DNA of 64,000 bases from Chromatiales bacterium (GTDB lineage: Bacteria > Pseudomonadota > Gammaproteobacteria > Steroidobacterales > GCA-2729495), in the NCBI GenBank assembly GCA_002688175.1, contig NZCC01000053.1:1-64000 (forward strand). The letters run 5' to 3'. A model generated the notes under the pieces. It had not been told where the DNA came from. It worked only from the letters and a program-made list of their open reading frames with translations, and made no database searches. The first letter of the stretch is position 1. Every line of letters starts with the position of its first letter. The translations under genes and the position numbers were made by a program. Positions 7,935 to 17,860 of the stretch are shown here, piece after piece.

Positions 7935-9389
7935 TCAGCGAAGATAGGGTTCCCTGTAAAGGATTTTTATAAGTTGATGCTGTTTCAGTGTTGTGATGTC
8001 GGGCAGTCCGTTTACGGCAGTAGTCATTTCCGGTGAGAACAGGTTCCCGGTTCGCTCGGATAATTCCTGAATCGATTCCCCGGCATTTGCTGTAATGGTA
8101 CGGATATGATCATTGGCAATCGAAGCTTTCTCTTCGCTGGTCATGTTGCGCAGGCTTAAAACGGTATCCCGGAGTTGGTCACGAAATAAATCAGTGCCTG
8201 CTGCGATAAACCGGAATGTTGTGCCCCGGGTATTGACCCACATGTAGTAGATGCTGGCCGGTAGTTCACCCGATGTATCCTCAAGTTGAACGAGATAGGC
8301 TGGTCCGATATCCAGTTCCACGGAGTCTGTTGAAGTTGGTTCCAGACCTTCTTCGGAACTCAGTTCAGTAAGAAAGTCAGCAGCAACCTCTGCCACAGAG
8401 CCGGGTCTTTCTGCGCTGCCCAGAATGATCAGAGCCTGATTATTCGGTGCAAATGCGCCGACAAAAATTGGGGTATTAACTGCATTCCAGCCGGCTGGAA
8501 ATTGAATCGAGATATCCATGTCCGGTTGCATGAATTGCTGATCTTGCAAGATCCCCTGCATCGGGTTGTTGGCACCCCATGACAGTCCATTCAGTCGATC
8601 CAGCAAGTCCTGTTTGCTTTGCGCAAAGGGCTGTGCAGGCGTCCACAAAATATTTTCTGCCTCGCGTTCGATGTCGGTTATACGCTCCGGGGTGGTTGGA
8701 TGACTGGTGAAGAACGCAGACTCGTGTTGCTCATCAGGCAACAACCTGACGGTCCGTTCGAGGTTGTACAGCGCGGTCGCCAGAGCTATGGGGTTATAAC
8801 CTGCCCGGGCGGCCATTTGCATGCCGAGACGGTCGGCCTGATTCTCCTGATCGAGATCATAGGTGGCGGTGTGTGCTTTGCCTGCTTCACCAAGCTGAGC
8901 TTTTATGGTCTGGCTGATATCCGCAGCAACAACCTTATTAATTATCTGTCCGGGCAGTACCAGGACGCCGGGCTGGTTATCGCGTCGATCCTGTTGCATG
9001 TGATGACGTTGGGTAACATGGACGATCTGATGGGCAAGGATACCGGCCAGTTCGTCTTCGCTATTGATCAGTGCCAGCAGTCCACGCGATATGTAGATGT
9101 AACCATTCGCTGTTGAAAAAGCATTGGGCTCACCCTGGTCGATGATTCTGAAACGAAAGTAGTAGGGCGTCGTTGCGAGACCCGCAATAAGTCGTCGGCC
9201 AACTGCGTCGACATACGCTGTCAGGAATTCTGCCGGGTAAATGCCAACCTGTTCTTCGATTTGTTGCACAATCTCGTCACCGGCCGGTTGTTTCTCAGCG
9301 CTGGTCATCACGCCGTTACTGCCACATGCCGCCAGCAGCAGGGTCGCCGATATCATTTGGATCAGTCGTAATCTCTTTATATAGTTCAT
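7935..9389 (-). CDS. M48-family lipoprotein peptidase with substituted active site
   Basis: 484 residues from ATG 9389. Signal peptide ends in the lipobox LAAC (Cys22), so it is an outer- or inner-membrane lipoprotein. The M48 fold is clear (AFSTANGYIYISRGLLALINSEDELAGILAH), but the zinc motif HExxH reads HQIVH (120-124, CAG codon for residue 121), and the downstream third-ligand motif ExxAD reads with Gln184 in NQADRLG. Both Glu residues needed for catalysis and zinc binding in BepA/YcaL relatives are Gln. The C-terminal 200 residues form a second domain (QFPAGWNAV...; IKILYREPYLR) seen with this type of M48 protein. Probably inactive, perhaps a chaperone-like factor. The in-frame ATG at 9479 is too far upstream of the signal. 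Confidence 0.85.
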   Translation of the reverse strand: MNYIKRLRLIQMISATLLLAACGSNGVMTSAEKQPAGDEIVQQIEEQVGIYPAEFLTAYVDAVGRRLIAGLATTPYYFRFRIIDQGEPNAFSTANGYIYISRGLLALINSEDELAGILAHQIVHVTQRHHMQQDRRDNQPGVLVLPGQIINKVVAADISQTIKAQLGEAGKAHTATYDLDQENQADRLGMQMAARAGYNPIALATALYNLERTVRLLPDEQHESAFFTSHPTTPERITDIEREAENILWTPAQPFAQSKQDLLDRLNGLSWGANNPMQGILQDQQFMQPDMDISIQFPAGWNAVNTPIFVGAFAPNNQALIILGSAERPGSVAEVAADFLTELSSEEGLEPTSTDSVELDIGPAYLVQLEDTSGELPASIYYMWVNTRGTTFRFIAAGTDLFRDQLRDTVLSLRNMTSEEKASIANDHIRTITANAGESIQELSERTGNLFSPEMTTAVNGLPDITTLKQHQLIKILYREPYLR

Positions 9390-9632
9390 CAGGTTACTTG
9401 GCATGTGCAGATCCGGAGGGAGTGGCGATGATGTCATCTTGGCATGCAACCAGCAAACCCGGTGTGTATCTGCAGGCATTGGCCCCGGACGTTACTGGAT
9501 GTGGATAGTGACGGGACGTCCGTGTACCAGTAATATGGTGTTTGCGATCAGGAAGACGCGTATGAACCAGATAGATAACCGGCGCGGCAGATAAACGCGC
9601 TGCCAATCACGAGGGAGCCGGTCAGAAGAAAT

Positions 9633-10958
9633 ATGGAAAAGAGTGTCGCGATCAAGTCCCTGGGCCCGATTCAACTGGCTCCTGGCGTGCAGCCGGGTCA
9701 TGTATTGACGAAGTTAGTTGCTGCTTTCGTCGGCATCGCGATGCTGTCTGGTGTCAGCCTGCTCAATGCTTATTTGCTGACGGAACATCTGAATCTGCCG
9801 CGTGGTCAGCAGGGGGCGGTTACTGGTGACCTGTCATTCTGGACCGAAGTTGTCGCGCTTTGCCTGTTTTACCCGTTTGGCATGCTCGCTGACCGTATCG
9901 GGAGACGACCGGTCATTTCGTTCGGCCTGTTTATGATTGGTATCGGCTATGGCCTGATGCCGTTCGCGACGACTACGGGTGAGCTGCTTGGGGCGCGCAT
10001 GATCTATGCGGTCGGCATGGCGGCGACGGCCGGTATTCTCGCGACGTTGAGCAACGACTACCCACAGGAACAATCGCGTGGCAAATTGATTGCCCTGTCG
10101 AGCATGGCGAATATTCTCGGCGCCATGTTTATGGCCGGCGTGATCGGCCGTATCCCGTCCGTGTTAGCTGATCGAGGTTACGATGCGGTGGCGGGCGGCA
10201 AGGTCATGTTCCTGACGGCGGCGACGTTGTGCTTAGTAACCGTGATCGTAACCCGCTTTGGACTGAAGGCAGGCACACCGGTTGCGCGACATGAGCGTGC
10301 AGATATGCGTACGTTGATTACCAGCGGGTTGCGCAGCGCAAAGAATCCGCGCATTGCGCTGGCCTACGCCGGTGCCTTTGCAGCCCGCGGCGATCTTGTC
10401 ATCAAGGCTGCATTTCTCGCCTTATGGGCAATCCAGGATGGGGTGACACGGGACATGAATCCGGGGCAGGCGATGGCACGTTTCGGTATTATGATGATTA
10501 TCATGAATGCGGTCAGCTTTTTCTCGGCACCGATCTTCGGCTGGCTCATTGATCGTGTGAACCGGGTGACGGCTACCATCATTGCGCTCATATTTGCGTC
10601 AACGGGTTACCTTTCCATGAGTGTTATCACGTCTCCGCTGGATTTTGCGATGGTGCCTTTTTTCGTGGTGCTTGCGCTCGGTTCTAGCTTCATGATGAAG
10701 TCATCTCTGAGCCTTGTGGGCCAGGAAGCACCGATTCGTGAACGGGGTAGTGTGTTCGCGATGAATAGCATCTCTGGCGCAATCGGCATCCTGGTGTTTT
10801 TGGCTGTTGGCGGTCGCTTGTTCGATGCCTGGGCTCCGTGGGCGCCCTTCGTACTGGCTGGCGCCTACCAGGCCCTGTTGCTGGTTGTAGCCATTGCCAT
10901 CAGGTTGGTTGCACCGGGTCGTAATATTAATAATCAGTCAGACCCTGAGTTAGCTTGA
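9633..10958 (+). CDS. MFS transporter
   Basis: 441 residues with about 12 hydrophobic segments. The loop 2-3 signature of the major facilitator superfamily is GMLADRIGRRP, and a related motif recurs in the second half as GWLIDRVNRV. The C-terminal half closely resembles the incomplete transporter at 62388-63090, sharing KNPRIALAYA.AF..RGDLV. It lies 115 bases upstream of the molybdenum hydroxylase genes on the same strand and may import their substrate, though this is only inferred from position. Confidence 0.85.
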   Translation: MEKSVAIKSLGPIQLAPGVQPGHVLTKLVAAFVGIAMLSGVSLLNAYLLTEHLNLPRGQQGAVTGDLSFWTEVVALCLFYPFGMLADRIGRRPVISFGLFMIGIGYGLMPFATTTGELLGARMIYAVGMAATAGILATLSNDYPQEQSRGKLIALSSMANILGAMFMAGVIGRIPSVLADRGYDAVAGGKVMFLTAATLCLVTVIVTRFGLKAGTPVARHERADMRTLITSGLRSAKNPRIALAYAGAFAARGDLVIKAAFLALWAIQDGVTRDMNPGQAMARFGIMMIIMNAVSFFSAPIFGWLIDRVNRVTATIIALIFASTGYLSMSVITSPLDFAMVPFFVVLALGSSFMMKSSLSLVGQEAPIRERGSVFAMNSISGAIGILVFLAVGGRLFDAWAPWAPFVLAGAYQALLLVVAIAIRLVAPGRNINNQSDPELA

Positions 10959-11073
10959 CCCGACCCGTACCGGTTGATTCCTCACTGCGGATAGAGAGTA
11001 TCCGCAACTGGTGAAAGACGGTCAGACTGGCATACGATGCAGCCCGAATTGGTATTTTATAAAAGACAGATTC

Positions 11074-12057
11074 ATGCATTTACCCCGTTTTGAATATATA
11101 CGTGCGAAAAACCTGGCCGATGGGCTGGCCCTGTTGGCTGAGCACGGTGCAGATGCGAAGGTCATGTCCGGTGGGTCGGATTTATTGATCAACATGAAGT
11201 TCCGGCTCGATACGCCGAAGGTGCTGATCAGCCTGAATGGTGTTGAAGAGCTGCAAACCATCTCAGTACGGGCAGATGGCAGGCTGCAAATCGGTGCCGG
11301 TTGTCGGCTGACGGAGTTGGTTGCCAACCCGATCATCAGTGAAAGATTCCCGATTTTGCACGATGCGATGTTTTCAGTGGGCTCACGGCATATACGTAAC
11401 ATCGCCACACTGGGCGGAAACCTGTGCCTTGAAACACGTTGCTGGTACACGAATCAGTCAGAAAACTGGCGTATGACACGTGAAGGGTGTTTTAAGACTG
11501 ACCTGGAAGCATGTCATGTCATCAAAACAGCGAACCGTTGCCACGCAATCAATAGTTCCGATACGGCACCAGCGCTGATGGTGCTCGACGCTTCGGTTAT
11601 CGTTGCCCGTCACGATGGGCAACGTGAAGTTGCTCTCATCGATTTCTACCATGACGACGGAGTTGATCATACGGTCATCAAGCCGGATGAGCTGCTGACT
11701 GCTGTGCTGATTCCTGGCAGCAGTCGACGCACCATATTTGCCAAGCTGGCTCAGCGCGTTGGTCTGGATTTTGCGGTCGGTACATTCGCGGCATCGGTAA
11801 GTGGCAGCAACGATGCGCCAGACTCAGTTTGTCTGGTGTTGAATTCGGTCAGTGCAGCACCGAAGGTATTAGCAGAGTCCGAAAAAATATTAACCGAATC
11901 CGGGTTGTCGGATGAGGCTATCGAAGCTGCCGCAATTGCGGCCCGCAAGGCGCTCGGTGAGGTAACAAATCTGTTTACACCGTCCGGTTTCAAGCGCCGC
12001 CTCGTCAAGACACTGATTCGTGATGCGTTGCATGAACTGCGCGAGCAGGCCAGTTAA
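11074..12057 (+). CDS. FAD subunit of molybdenum hydroxylase, 4-hydroxybenzoyl-CoA reductase beta type
   Basis: 327 residues from ATG 11074. It is an FAD-binding subunit of the xanthine dehydrogenase family (KVMSGGSDLLINMKF; SRHIRNIATLGGNLC). It carries an insertion with Cys at 123, 139, 147 and 156. That spacing (15, 7 and 8 intervening residues) matches, as I recall it, the extra [4Fe-4S] ligands of Thauera aromatica HcrB (122, 138, 146, 155), a feature absent from ordinary xanthine or CO dehydrogenases. The following HAINSSDTAPALMVLDA also fits HcrB. The complex would therefore be able to run the unusual reductive dehydroxylation or a related aryl/acyl-CoA reaction; substrate is unproven. 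First gene of the three-subunit operon. Confidence 0.85.
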   Translation: MHLPRFEYIRAKNLADGLALLAEHGADAKVMSGGSDLLINMKFRLDTPKVLISLNGVEELQTISVRADGRLQIGAGCRLTELVANPIISERFPILHDAMFSVGSRHIRNIATLGGNLCLETRCWYTNQSENWRMTREGCFKTDLEACHVIKTANRCHAINSSDTAPALMVLDASVIVARHDGQREVALIDFYHDDGVDHTVIKPDELLTAVLIPGSSRRTIFAKLAQRVGLDFAVGTFAASVSGSNDAPDSVCLVLNSVSAAPKVLAESEKILTESGLSDEAIEAAAIAARKALGEVTNLFTPSGFKRRLVKTLIRDALHELREQAS

Positions 12058-12078
12058 GCCAAAAGGAACAGGCTAAAA

Positions 12079-12567
12079 ATGAGCAAACAAATAATTACGT
12101 TGACGGTCAATGGACACCCCCACGAGATTGCCATCGAAACACATCACACGTTACTTGATGTGTTGCGCAATGAATTGGGCATGACCGGCACCAAGCGAGG
12201 GTGTACAGCGGGCAGCTGTGGTGTCTGTACAGTGAATGGCGATGCTGGTGAGGCTATTTGTTCGTGCCTGTCGCTGGCGATCGAATGGGATGGCCGTTCG
12301 GTGACAACCATAGAAGGTGTTCAGGAGGGCAGTGAGCTACACCCGATACAGGCCGCATTCCTCGAATATGGTGCCGTTCAATGTGGATTTTGTACGCCGG
12401 GCCTGATCATGACGACCAAGTCATTACTTGATTTCAACACGAGCCCGAGTGAAGAAGAAATCAATGAGACGCTGGCCGGTGCGATCTGTCGCTGCACGGG
12501 ACATATCAAAGTCAAAAAAGCAGTACGCAAGGCGGCCGAAATGCTGCGCGAGCGTGAAGCCGGTTAA
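12079..12567 (+). CDS. [2Fe-2S] subunit of molybdenum hydroxylase
   Basis: 162 residues, the usual length for this subunit. The N-terminal plant-ferredoxin-type cluster ligands are GCTAGSCGVCTVNG plus a downstream Cys; the C-terminal helical domain binds the second cluster through CGFCTPG and CRCTGH. It passes electrons between the molybdopterin and FAD/[4Fe-4S] subunits. Preceded by AGGA 21 bases after the FAD-subunit gene and followed within 15 bases by the large subunit, so the three are translated together. Confidence 0.92.
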   Translation: MSKQIITLTVNGHPHEIAIETHHTLLDVLRNELGMTGTKRGCTAGSCGVCTVNGDAGEAICSCLSLAIEWDGRSVTTIEGVQEGSELHPIQAAFLEYGAVQCGFCTPGLIMTTKSLLDFNTSPSEEEINETLAGAICRCTGHIKVKKAVRKAAEMLREREAG

Positions 12568-12582
12568 GTGAGGCGATCTGAC

Positions 12583-14820
12583 ATGGCTACCAAAACAGAA
12601 GAACTCAGCGTCGTCGGTAAGAACTGGACGCGTCTTGACGGCGCTAACAAAGCCAGTGGTCGATCGATTTTTGCCGATGATGTGCGCTTACCGGGCATGT
12701 TATATGGCAAGGTTGTGCGCAGTCCGTATCCATATGCACGGATTGTCAGTATTGACGCAAGTGCAGCAGAAGCATTACCGGGCGTTAAAGCGGTGATCTT
12801 GCCGGAGGATGCCAAGGGTATCTGGATCGGTATCAATCAGCCGTTGCTGGCACAAGACAAGGCCACCTATGTTGGTCACGACATCGCAGCAGTGGCGGCA
12901 CTTGATGAAGAAACCGCAGCCAGAGCAGCCTCGCTGATCAAGATCGAATATGAAAAATTACCAGAGGTTACCAGCATCAAGCAGGCGCTCGCCGATGATA
13001 CGCCGCTTCTGCATGCCAAAGCCAAGGGCAATGTCGCCTGGGAACAGGAATTTTCGTGGGGCGATCCGGATGCATCATTTGCGGCCTGTGATCAAATCCG
13101 TGAGGAAGAGTTTGTCACCTATCCGTCGCATAATTGCTACGCCGAGTTTCATGTTGCGATTGCCGATTTCACGCAAGCCGGCAAACTGACGATGTGGACG
13201 CCCACTCAGTCTGCGTTGATGTTTCAGAAAGGCCTTGCGGCTGCGTTCAAGCTACCGGACAGCGATGTACGTATGTTAACGCTGAATACCGGCGGCGGGT
13301 TTTCAGGTCGGGTATCGCCGCGACCGCATCACTTCCTGGCTGCACTGCTGTCGCGAAAATCCGGTCGGCCGGTGCGAATCCGTGCCAGTGGCGATGAAGA
13401 ATTCATCATGTGCCGGGCCGGCGGAAAAGTGATTTATCGTCTTAAATCCGGGACGACGAAAGAGGGTCGTTTGAAGGTCATTGAAGCTGACCTGTTATTT
13501 GATACGGGTGCTTATATCGAGTCACAGATGATCGTAACGATCCTGACATCGAGCTATCTGAACGCATTGTACAAGATTGACTCCTCGCGCTACCGGGGTC
13601 GACTGATTCACACCAACCATCTGCCCTATTATTTCCATCACGGCGGCGGCATCGCACAATTCCAGTTTGCGCTGGGCCAGCATATTGATGGTCTCGCACG
13701 CGATATCGGTATGGATCCGGTTGAATTCAGCTTGTTGAATGCTGTTGAGAAGGATTACACGACGCTGCACGATTCATATTATGCGAGCTGTGGTCTTAAG
13801 GAATGTATCGAGAAGACGGCAGAGAAAGCGGGCTGGAAAGACAAATACGGAAAATTACCGAAGTATAAGGGTATTGGTCTTGGCATCGGTGCGATGGCGT
13901 CCGGTGCGAAGGGGGTCTTTAAACACGATACATCTGCTGCCTTCATCAAAATTACCGACGATGGTCTGGCTTCGTTGTCCATCGGTCTGCCGGACATGGG
14001 CCAGAGTTCGCATACTGCGATGGCGATAATTGCGGGAGAGGTGCTCGGTATTACACCTGATGATATACGGGTGGTGTCGGGTGACACGGATTCGGATCCG
14101 CTCGATGTGGGTGCGTTCACGCAACGAGGTACATTTAACACCGGGAATGCTGTCAAGAATGCGTGTCAGGATGCGCGTGACCAGCTGGCCAAAGTTGCGG
14201 CAGCGAAACTCGGTGTCGATGCCGAGCAACTGGTATTCCGCAATCACCAGATTTATCCGGACGGCGAACCTGACAAGGCAATTGAATTCAAGCAATTGGC
14301 CTTCGATACGCTGCACAGTCAGGAGGGCCGATTCGTCATGGGACGCGGGTTCTATAACTCGCCGCTTGAGAAGGGCACGATGGCCTATTCGTTCGGCGCA
14401 CAGATCGCCGAGGTCTCCGTTGATCCGGGTACGGGTGTGGTGACGGTTGAGAAAGTGACCGCAGCACATGATGTCGGACGAGCGCTTAACCCACGAATAG
14501 TTGAAGGACAGATAGATGGGCAGGTTTTCAGCGCCATGTCGCAGGTCCTGTACGAGGAATGTGTCATGGAAGACGGTCAGGTCATGAATCCATCGCGACT
14601 TGACTACAAGATGCCGCGGGCATTCGAGATGCCGGAGGTGGAACACATCATCGTCGAGACAATCGATCCGAACGGACCGTTCGGCGCTAAAGAAGTCGGT
14701 GAGGGTCCGATCGTCTGTACGATGCAGGCTATTGCAAATGCCGTGACCGATGCGATCGGTAAGCCAATCAAGGATATGCCGTTGACGCCATGGCGGGTAT
14801 TACGGCATATCAACGATTAG
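12583..14820 (+). CDS. Molybdopterin subunit of molybdenum hydroxylase (HcrA-like)
   Basis: 745 residues from ATG 12583 with GAGG nine bases upstream; GTG 12568 would add five residues. It has both xanthine-dehydrogenase-type domains: the a/b hammerhead (residues about 15-125) and the cofactor-binding domains. The catalytic Glu is in GPFGAKEVGEG near residue 710. The pterin-contact loop reads GGGFSGR rather than the common GGGFGGK/R. With the HcrB-like and HcrC-like neighbours this is probably the catalytic subunit of a 4-hydroxybenzoyl-CoA reductase-like enzyme. Gene order is B-C-A, whereas I recall C-A-B in Thauera. No cofactor-insertion (XdhC-like) gene is adjacent. Confidence 0.87.
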   Translation: MATKTEELSVVGKNWTRLDGANKASGRSIFADDVRLPGMLYGKVVRSPYPYARIVSIDASAAEALPGVKAVILPEDAKGIWIGINQPLLAQDKATYVGHDIAAVAALDEETAARAASLIKIEYEKLPEVTSIKQALADDTPLLHAKAKGNVAWEQEFSWGDPDASFAACDQIREEEFVTYPSHNCYAEFHVAIADFTQAGKLTMWTPTQSALMFQKGLAAAFKLPDSDVRMLTLNTGGGFSGRVSPRPHHFLAALLSRKSGRPVRIRASGDEEFIMCRAGGKVIYRLKSGTTKEGRLKVIEADLLFDTGAYIESQMIVTILTSSYLNALYKIDSSRYRGRLIHTNHLPYYFHHGGGIAQFQFALGQHIDGLARDIGMDPVEFSLLNAVEKDYTTLHDSYYASCGLKECIEKTAEKAGWKDKYGKLPKYKGIGLGIGAMASGAKGVFKHDTSAAFIKITDDGLASLSIGLPDMGQSSHTAMAIIAGEVLGITPDDIRVVSGDTDSDPLDVGAFTQRGTFNTGNAVKNACQDARDQLAKVAAAKLGVDAEQLVFRNHQIYPDGEPDKAIEFKQLAFDTLHSQEGRFVMGRGFYNSPLEKGTMAYSFGAQIAEVSVDPGTGVVTVEKVTAAHDVGRALNPRIVEGQIDGQVFSAMSQVLYEECVMEDGQVMNPSRLDYKMPRAFEMPEVEHIIVETIDPNGPFGAKEVGEGPIVCTMQAIANAVTDAIGKPIKDMPLTPWRVLRHIND

Positions 14821-14918
14821 CTTGTGCCGAATGCTGGCTATTACCGAGCCGGACCGCTACATTACGCGCTGGAAATCTTGCTCGGTTCGCTGTGAGCCGA
14901 TTTATCGAGGATAACAAC

Positions 14919-15530
14919 ATGAAATCAATTTCAGGCCTTTCTGCTGCCTGCTTTGTGGCAGTACTGTTGATCGCAGGCTGTGATCAGATACCCGGCGCAG
15001 GGCCAGGGTCCCTCATCGTAGATCTCACCGCCATTGCAAAGGCGACCGGTCAGGAGGAGTCGATGCAGGACCGGGCACAAACGGCTCGTGAAGATGTGAA
15101 TGCGCAACTTATTGAGTCGGCCAGGGAGCTCGAACAAAGGCTGGTGGACGAACGCACCAAGATTGGTGATAAGCCGACCCAGGAACAGGAAGTACAGCTT
15201 CAGCAATTAACGCAACAGGCACAACAGCAGTACGCTCAGCTTCAGTCCGATGCGCAGCAGAAAGTGCAGCAAGCTGAAATTAATCTTGTTTTGGATTATC
15301 GCGAGACCGTCAAACCGTTTGCCGAGAAAATTGCCCGATCAAGGGGCGCGAGTGTCGTATTACTGGCTGGTCAATCCGTTTTCTGGCTCGATCCTGCTGT
15401 TGATATCACCGGTGATGTGATCAGTGCATTGCGTGCAGAAGGTGTATTCGCCGGGTCTGATGCAGATCAGGTGCCTGCAACACCAGCAGCGACACCTATA
15501 GAGGCGCCTTCACCGGCTGCGGCAGAATAA
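14919..15530 (+). CDS. Skp/OmpH-like periplasmic lipoprotein
   Basis: 203 residues from ATG 14919 (GAGG upstream). A lipoprotein signal ends LLIAGC. The body resembles OmpH/Skp chaperones: a long, Gln-rich coiled-coil arm at about residues 60-130 (EQRLVDER; QQLTQQAQQQYAQLQSDAQQ) followed by the conserved small domain (VVLLAGQSVFWLDPAVDIT). The tail is Pro/Ala-rich. Skp binds unfolded outer-membrane proteins; a lipid anchor is unusual for it. It lies 98 bases after the molybdenum enzyme and may read through from that operon. Confidence 0.75.
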   Translation: MKSISGLSAACFVAVLLIAGCDQIPGAGPGSLIVDLTAIAKATGQEESMQDRAQTAREDVNAQLIESARELEQRLVDERTKIGDKPTQEQEVQLQQLTQQAQQQYAQLQSDAQQKVQQAEINLVLDYRETVKPFAEKIARSRGASVVLLAGQSVFWLDPAVDITGDVISALRAEGVFAGSDADQVPATPAATPIEAPSPAAAE

Positions 15531-15555
15531 CAAGGCGACCTGCACTGGTGCGGGT

Positions 15556-16737
15556 CTAGATCGACGCGTAAACATTTTCGGCGGCCTGGATTCCGGATGA
15601 TGCACCGATAGTTACGTCGGCTTCGTTGATGATTTGGCCCAATGCATTGAGGCACAGCAGAACGTTGTCCTGACGACAGCTGTAGCCCATTAACCCGATT
15701 CGCCAGACCTGGCCGGCCAGCGGGCCAAGACCGGCACCGATTTCCAGGTTATATTCATTGAGCAGTCGGGTGCGGACCGCAGCATCATCAAGGCCGGCCG
15801 GAATTCTTACGCTGTTAAGCTGTGGTAGCCGCCAATCCGGAGCGACGATAAAGGACATGCCGAGCGCTTCAAGGCCGGCGGTCAGCGCATGGTGATGACG
15901 GGCGTGGCGCTGCCATGCATTCTCGAGACCTTCTTCCTGCAGGATCAGTAATGCTTCATGCAGCGCATAGAGTGCGTTGACCGGTGCCGTGTGATGGTAG
16001 GTACGTTTTTCGCTGTCACCCCAGTAACCCATGACCAGATCAAGATCCAGAAACCAGCTTTGTGCTTTGTGATCCCGGCGGCTAATGTGTTCAGCGGCAC
16101 GGTTACTGAATGTCACCGGTGAGATACCGGGTATGCAGGAGAGGCATTTCTGGGTGCCGGAATACACGGCGTCGGCACCCCAGCCATCAACGTCGACTTC
16201 GATGCCGCCCAGCGAGGTAACGGTGTCGACAATCGACAGGCAATCATGACGGGTCGCCAGGGCGCATAGTGTCTGTGCATCAGACCGTGCCCCGGTCGAA
16301 GTTTCGGCATGCACGAAGGCGAGGGCGGTGGCTTCGGGGTGGGCATTCAGTGCATCTTCGACCTTGTGTGGGTCAACCGGTTGTCCCCATTCATCCTCGA
16401 TGAGAATAGCCTGCGCCCCACAGCGTTCAACGTTCTCACGCATCCGGCCGCCGAATACACCATTCTGCGTAACGATAACCGTGTCACCCGGATCGATGAG
16501 ATTAATGAAACAGGTCTCCATGCCGGCAGATCCGGGCGCCGAAACCGGTAGCGTCAGTGCATTTCTGGTTTGAAATGCGAACTGCAGCAAACCTTTCAGC
16601 TCATCCATCATGGCGATGAAATCCGGATCCAGGTGCCCAATTGTTGGCCGGGCCAGCGCCGTGAGTACTCGTTCTGGTACGTCCGACGGGCCGGGGCCCA
16701 TCAGCGTACGCTGTGGAGGCAGGAACGATTGGGGCAA
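15556..16737 (-). CDS. Class V aminotransferase, serine/alanine-glyoxylate type
   Basis: 393 residues, normal for the family. Recognisable motifs are [12 protein letters not shown] at the N terminus, HAETSTGA, the cofactor Asp in [11 protein letters not shown], and the PLP-binding Lys in SGTQKCLSC. Closest in pattern to alanine-glyoxylate or serine-glyoxylate/serine-pyruvate transaminases, which make glycine or hydroxypyruvate in the cytoplasm. It converges on the Skp-like gene and is separated from the next gene by a divergent intergenic region. Confidence 0.88.
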   Translation of the reverse strand: MPQSFLPPQRTLMGPGPSDVPERVLTALARPTIGHLDPDFIAMMDELKGLLQFAFQTRNALTLPVSAPGSAGMETCFINLIDPGDTVIVTQNGVFGGRMRENVERCGAQAILIEDEWGQPVDPHKVEDALNAHPEATALAFVHAETSTGARSDAQTLCALATRHDCLSIVDTVTSLGGIEVDVDGWGADAVYSGTQKCLSCIPGISPVTFSNRAAEHISRRDHKAQSWFLDLDLVMGYWGDSEKRTYHHTAPVNALYALHEALLILQEEGLENAWQRHARHHHALTAGLEALGMSFIVAPDWRLPQLNSVRIPAGLDDAAVRTRLLNEYNLEIGAGLGPLAGQVWRIGLMGYSCRQDNVLLCLNALGQIINEADVTIGASSGIQAAENVYASI

Positions 16738-16968
16738 GGTCTGGCTCTCCTGTTTTGGTCGGTTGGCGGCTGTTAGCGCAGGCGACCAGCCAAGTTTGGC
16801 ATATTAGCGTGTACAGCGATCGGATTGTCCGAGCCGCAATAGCCAGAATGTCGATAAAATTTGCGCAAGGCCGATCTGCGGACGGCTGGCAAATATCAAT
16901 CCGGGTGCGTGGGTGTCCTGATACGATCTGAACCCCGGATCATGACAAGAATTCAAGGTTTTAGAGCA

Positions 16969-17793
16969 ATGAGCAAGCAAAGTGATGTAAAGACAATTCA
17001 CGAATTTCTGGCCGACAATCCAAATATTGATGTCTCCAAGCAATGGGAGCGCTGTTGGGGTATTCACGGCAAGATCGCCGATCGGATTATCAAGTATTTC
17101 GATGCCGAACTGCACCCGATTTCTGAAGGTGCTGATTACTACACCTCGCCGGATGGACAGATGGAAGGAGCTTTCTTTGGCTACACCGGAAACGATATGG
17201 ACTGGTTTGTTCGTTCGTGGATTGGTAATCGTCAGGCCAGCATCATCGATATGAATATCAACGTGACGCTTGGTCAGCAGACGCAGGTGCCGAACTTGAT
17301 GATTATTTTCGGAACGGTACCCAACCTGTTGTTTTATGCGGATTACGTGCCGCGAGTAGACATCAAGGTTAGCGAGGACTACGTCAACAAATATTACGAG
17401 GGCGACGTCAACAAGGATTATCTTGAGTTCCGTGCCAATTCAGATTTTATCTGGTCCGCAAGCCATGGACCGGTGATTCGTGGCATGCAGTCACCGATTT
17501 GCTCGAGCTATATCACTGAGCTCACTGATGAGCATATTGATCAATGTGAGGCTTACCTCGGAAGATTTGTGGATCGCTGGTTCCGCTGGCTCGATGAGGC
17601 AGAGAAACTACCCAATGAACAGCGCGACGCTCAGCAGCAGTATGATTTTACCTATCGTGAATATACCAACCGTTCGGATCCGATGAATGTCCTGGTCGAT
17701 CGTGTATTCGGTTCTGAGCAGGCTAAATTCATGCTCGACCGGCGTGGTGGAATCGTGCAGATGGAAGCTGATCGTGGCAAGTGGTTGAAATAG
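16969..17793 (+). CDS. Red chlorophyll catabolite reductase-like protein
   Basis: 274 residues from ATG 16969 (AAGG ten bases upstream; ATG 16942 is also possible). The middle of the protein follows the pattern of plant RCC reductase: a (D/W)F..SWI segment, then a strand with (I/L)NI, PNL/F, LLFYADYVPR, DIKVSEDYVNKYYEG, and later SP preceding the final helices. RCC reductases belong to the ferredoxin-dependent bilin reductase fold and reduce a linear tetrapyrrole. Neighbours give no tetrapyrrole context. I judge the fold likely and the substrate unknown. Confidence 0.6.
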   Translation: MSKQSDVKTIHEFLADNPNIDVSKQWERCWGIHGKIADRIIKYFDAELHPISEGADYYTSPDGQMEGAFFGYTGNDMDWFVRSWIGNRQASIIDMNINVTLGQQTQVPNLMIIFGTVPNLLFYADYVPRVDIKVSEDYVNKYYEGDVNKDYLEFRANSDFIWSASHGPVIRGMQSPICSSYITELTDEHIDQCEAYLGRFVDRWFRWLDEAEKLPNEQRDAQQQYDFTYREYTNRSDPMNVLVDRVFGSEQAKFMLDRRGGIVQMEADRGKWLK

Positions 17794-17860
17794 ATAAAAT
17801 ATATCAATAGCGATGCCATTGGTCAGGGCATAGATTGAATCGGTTGGTGGGCCTCATGTG

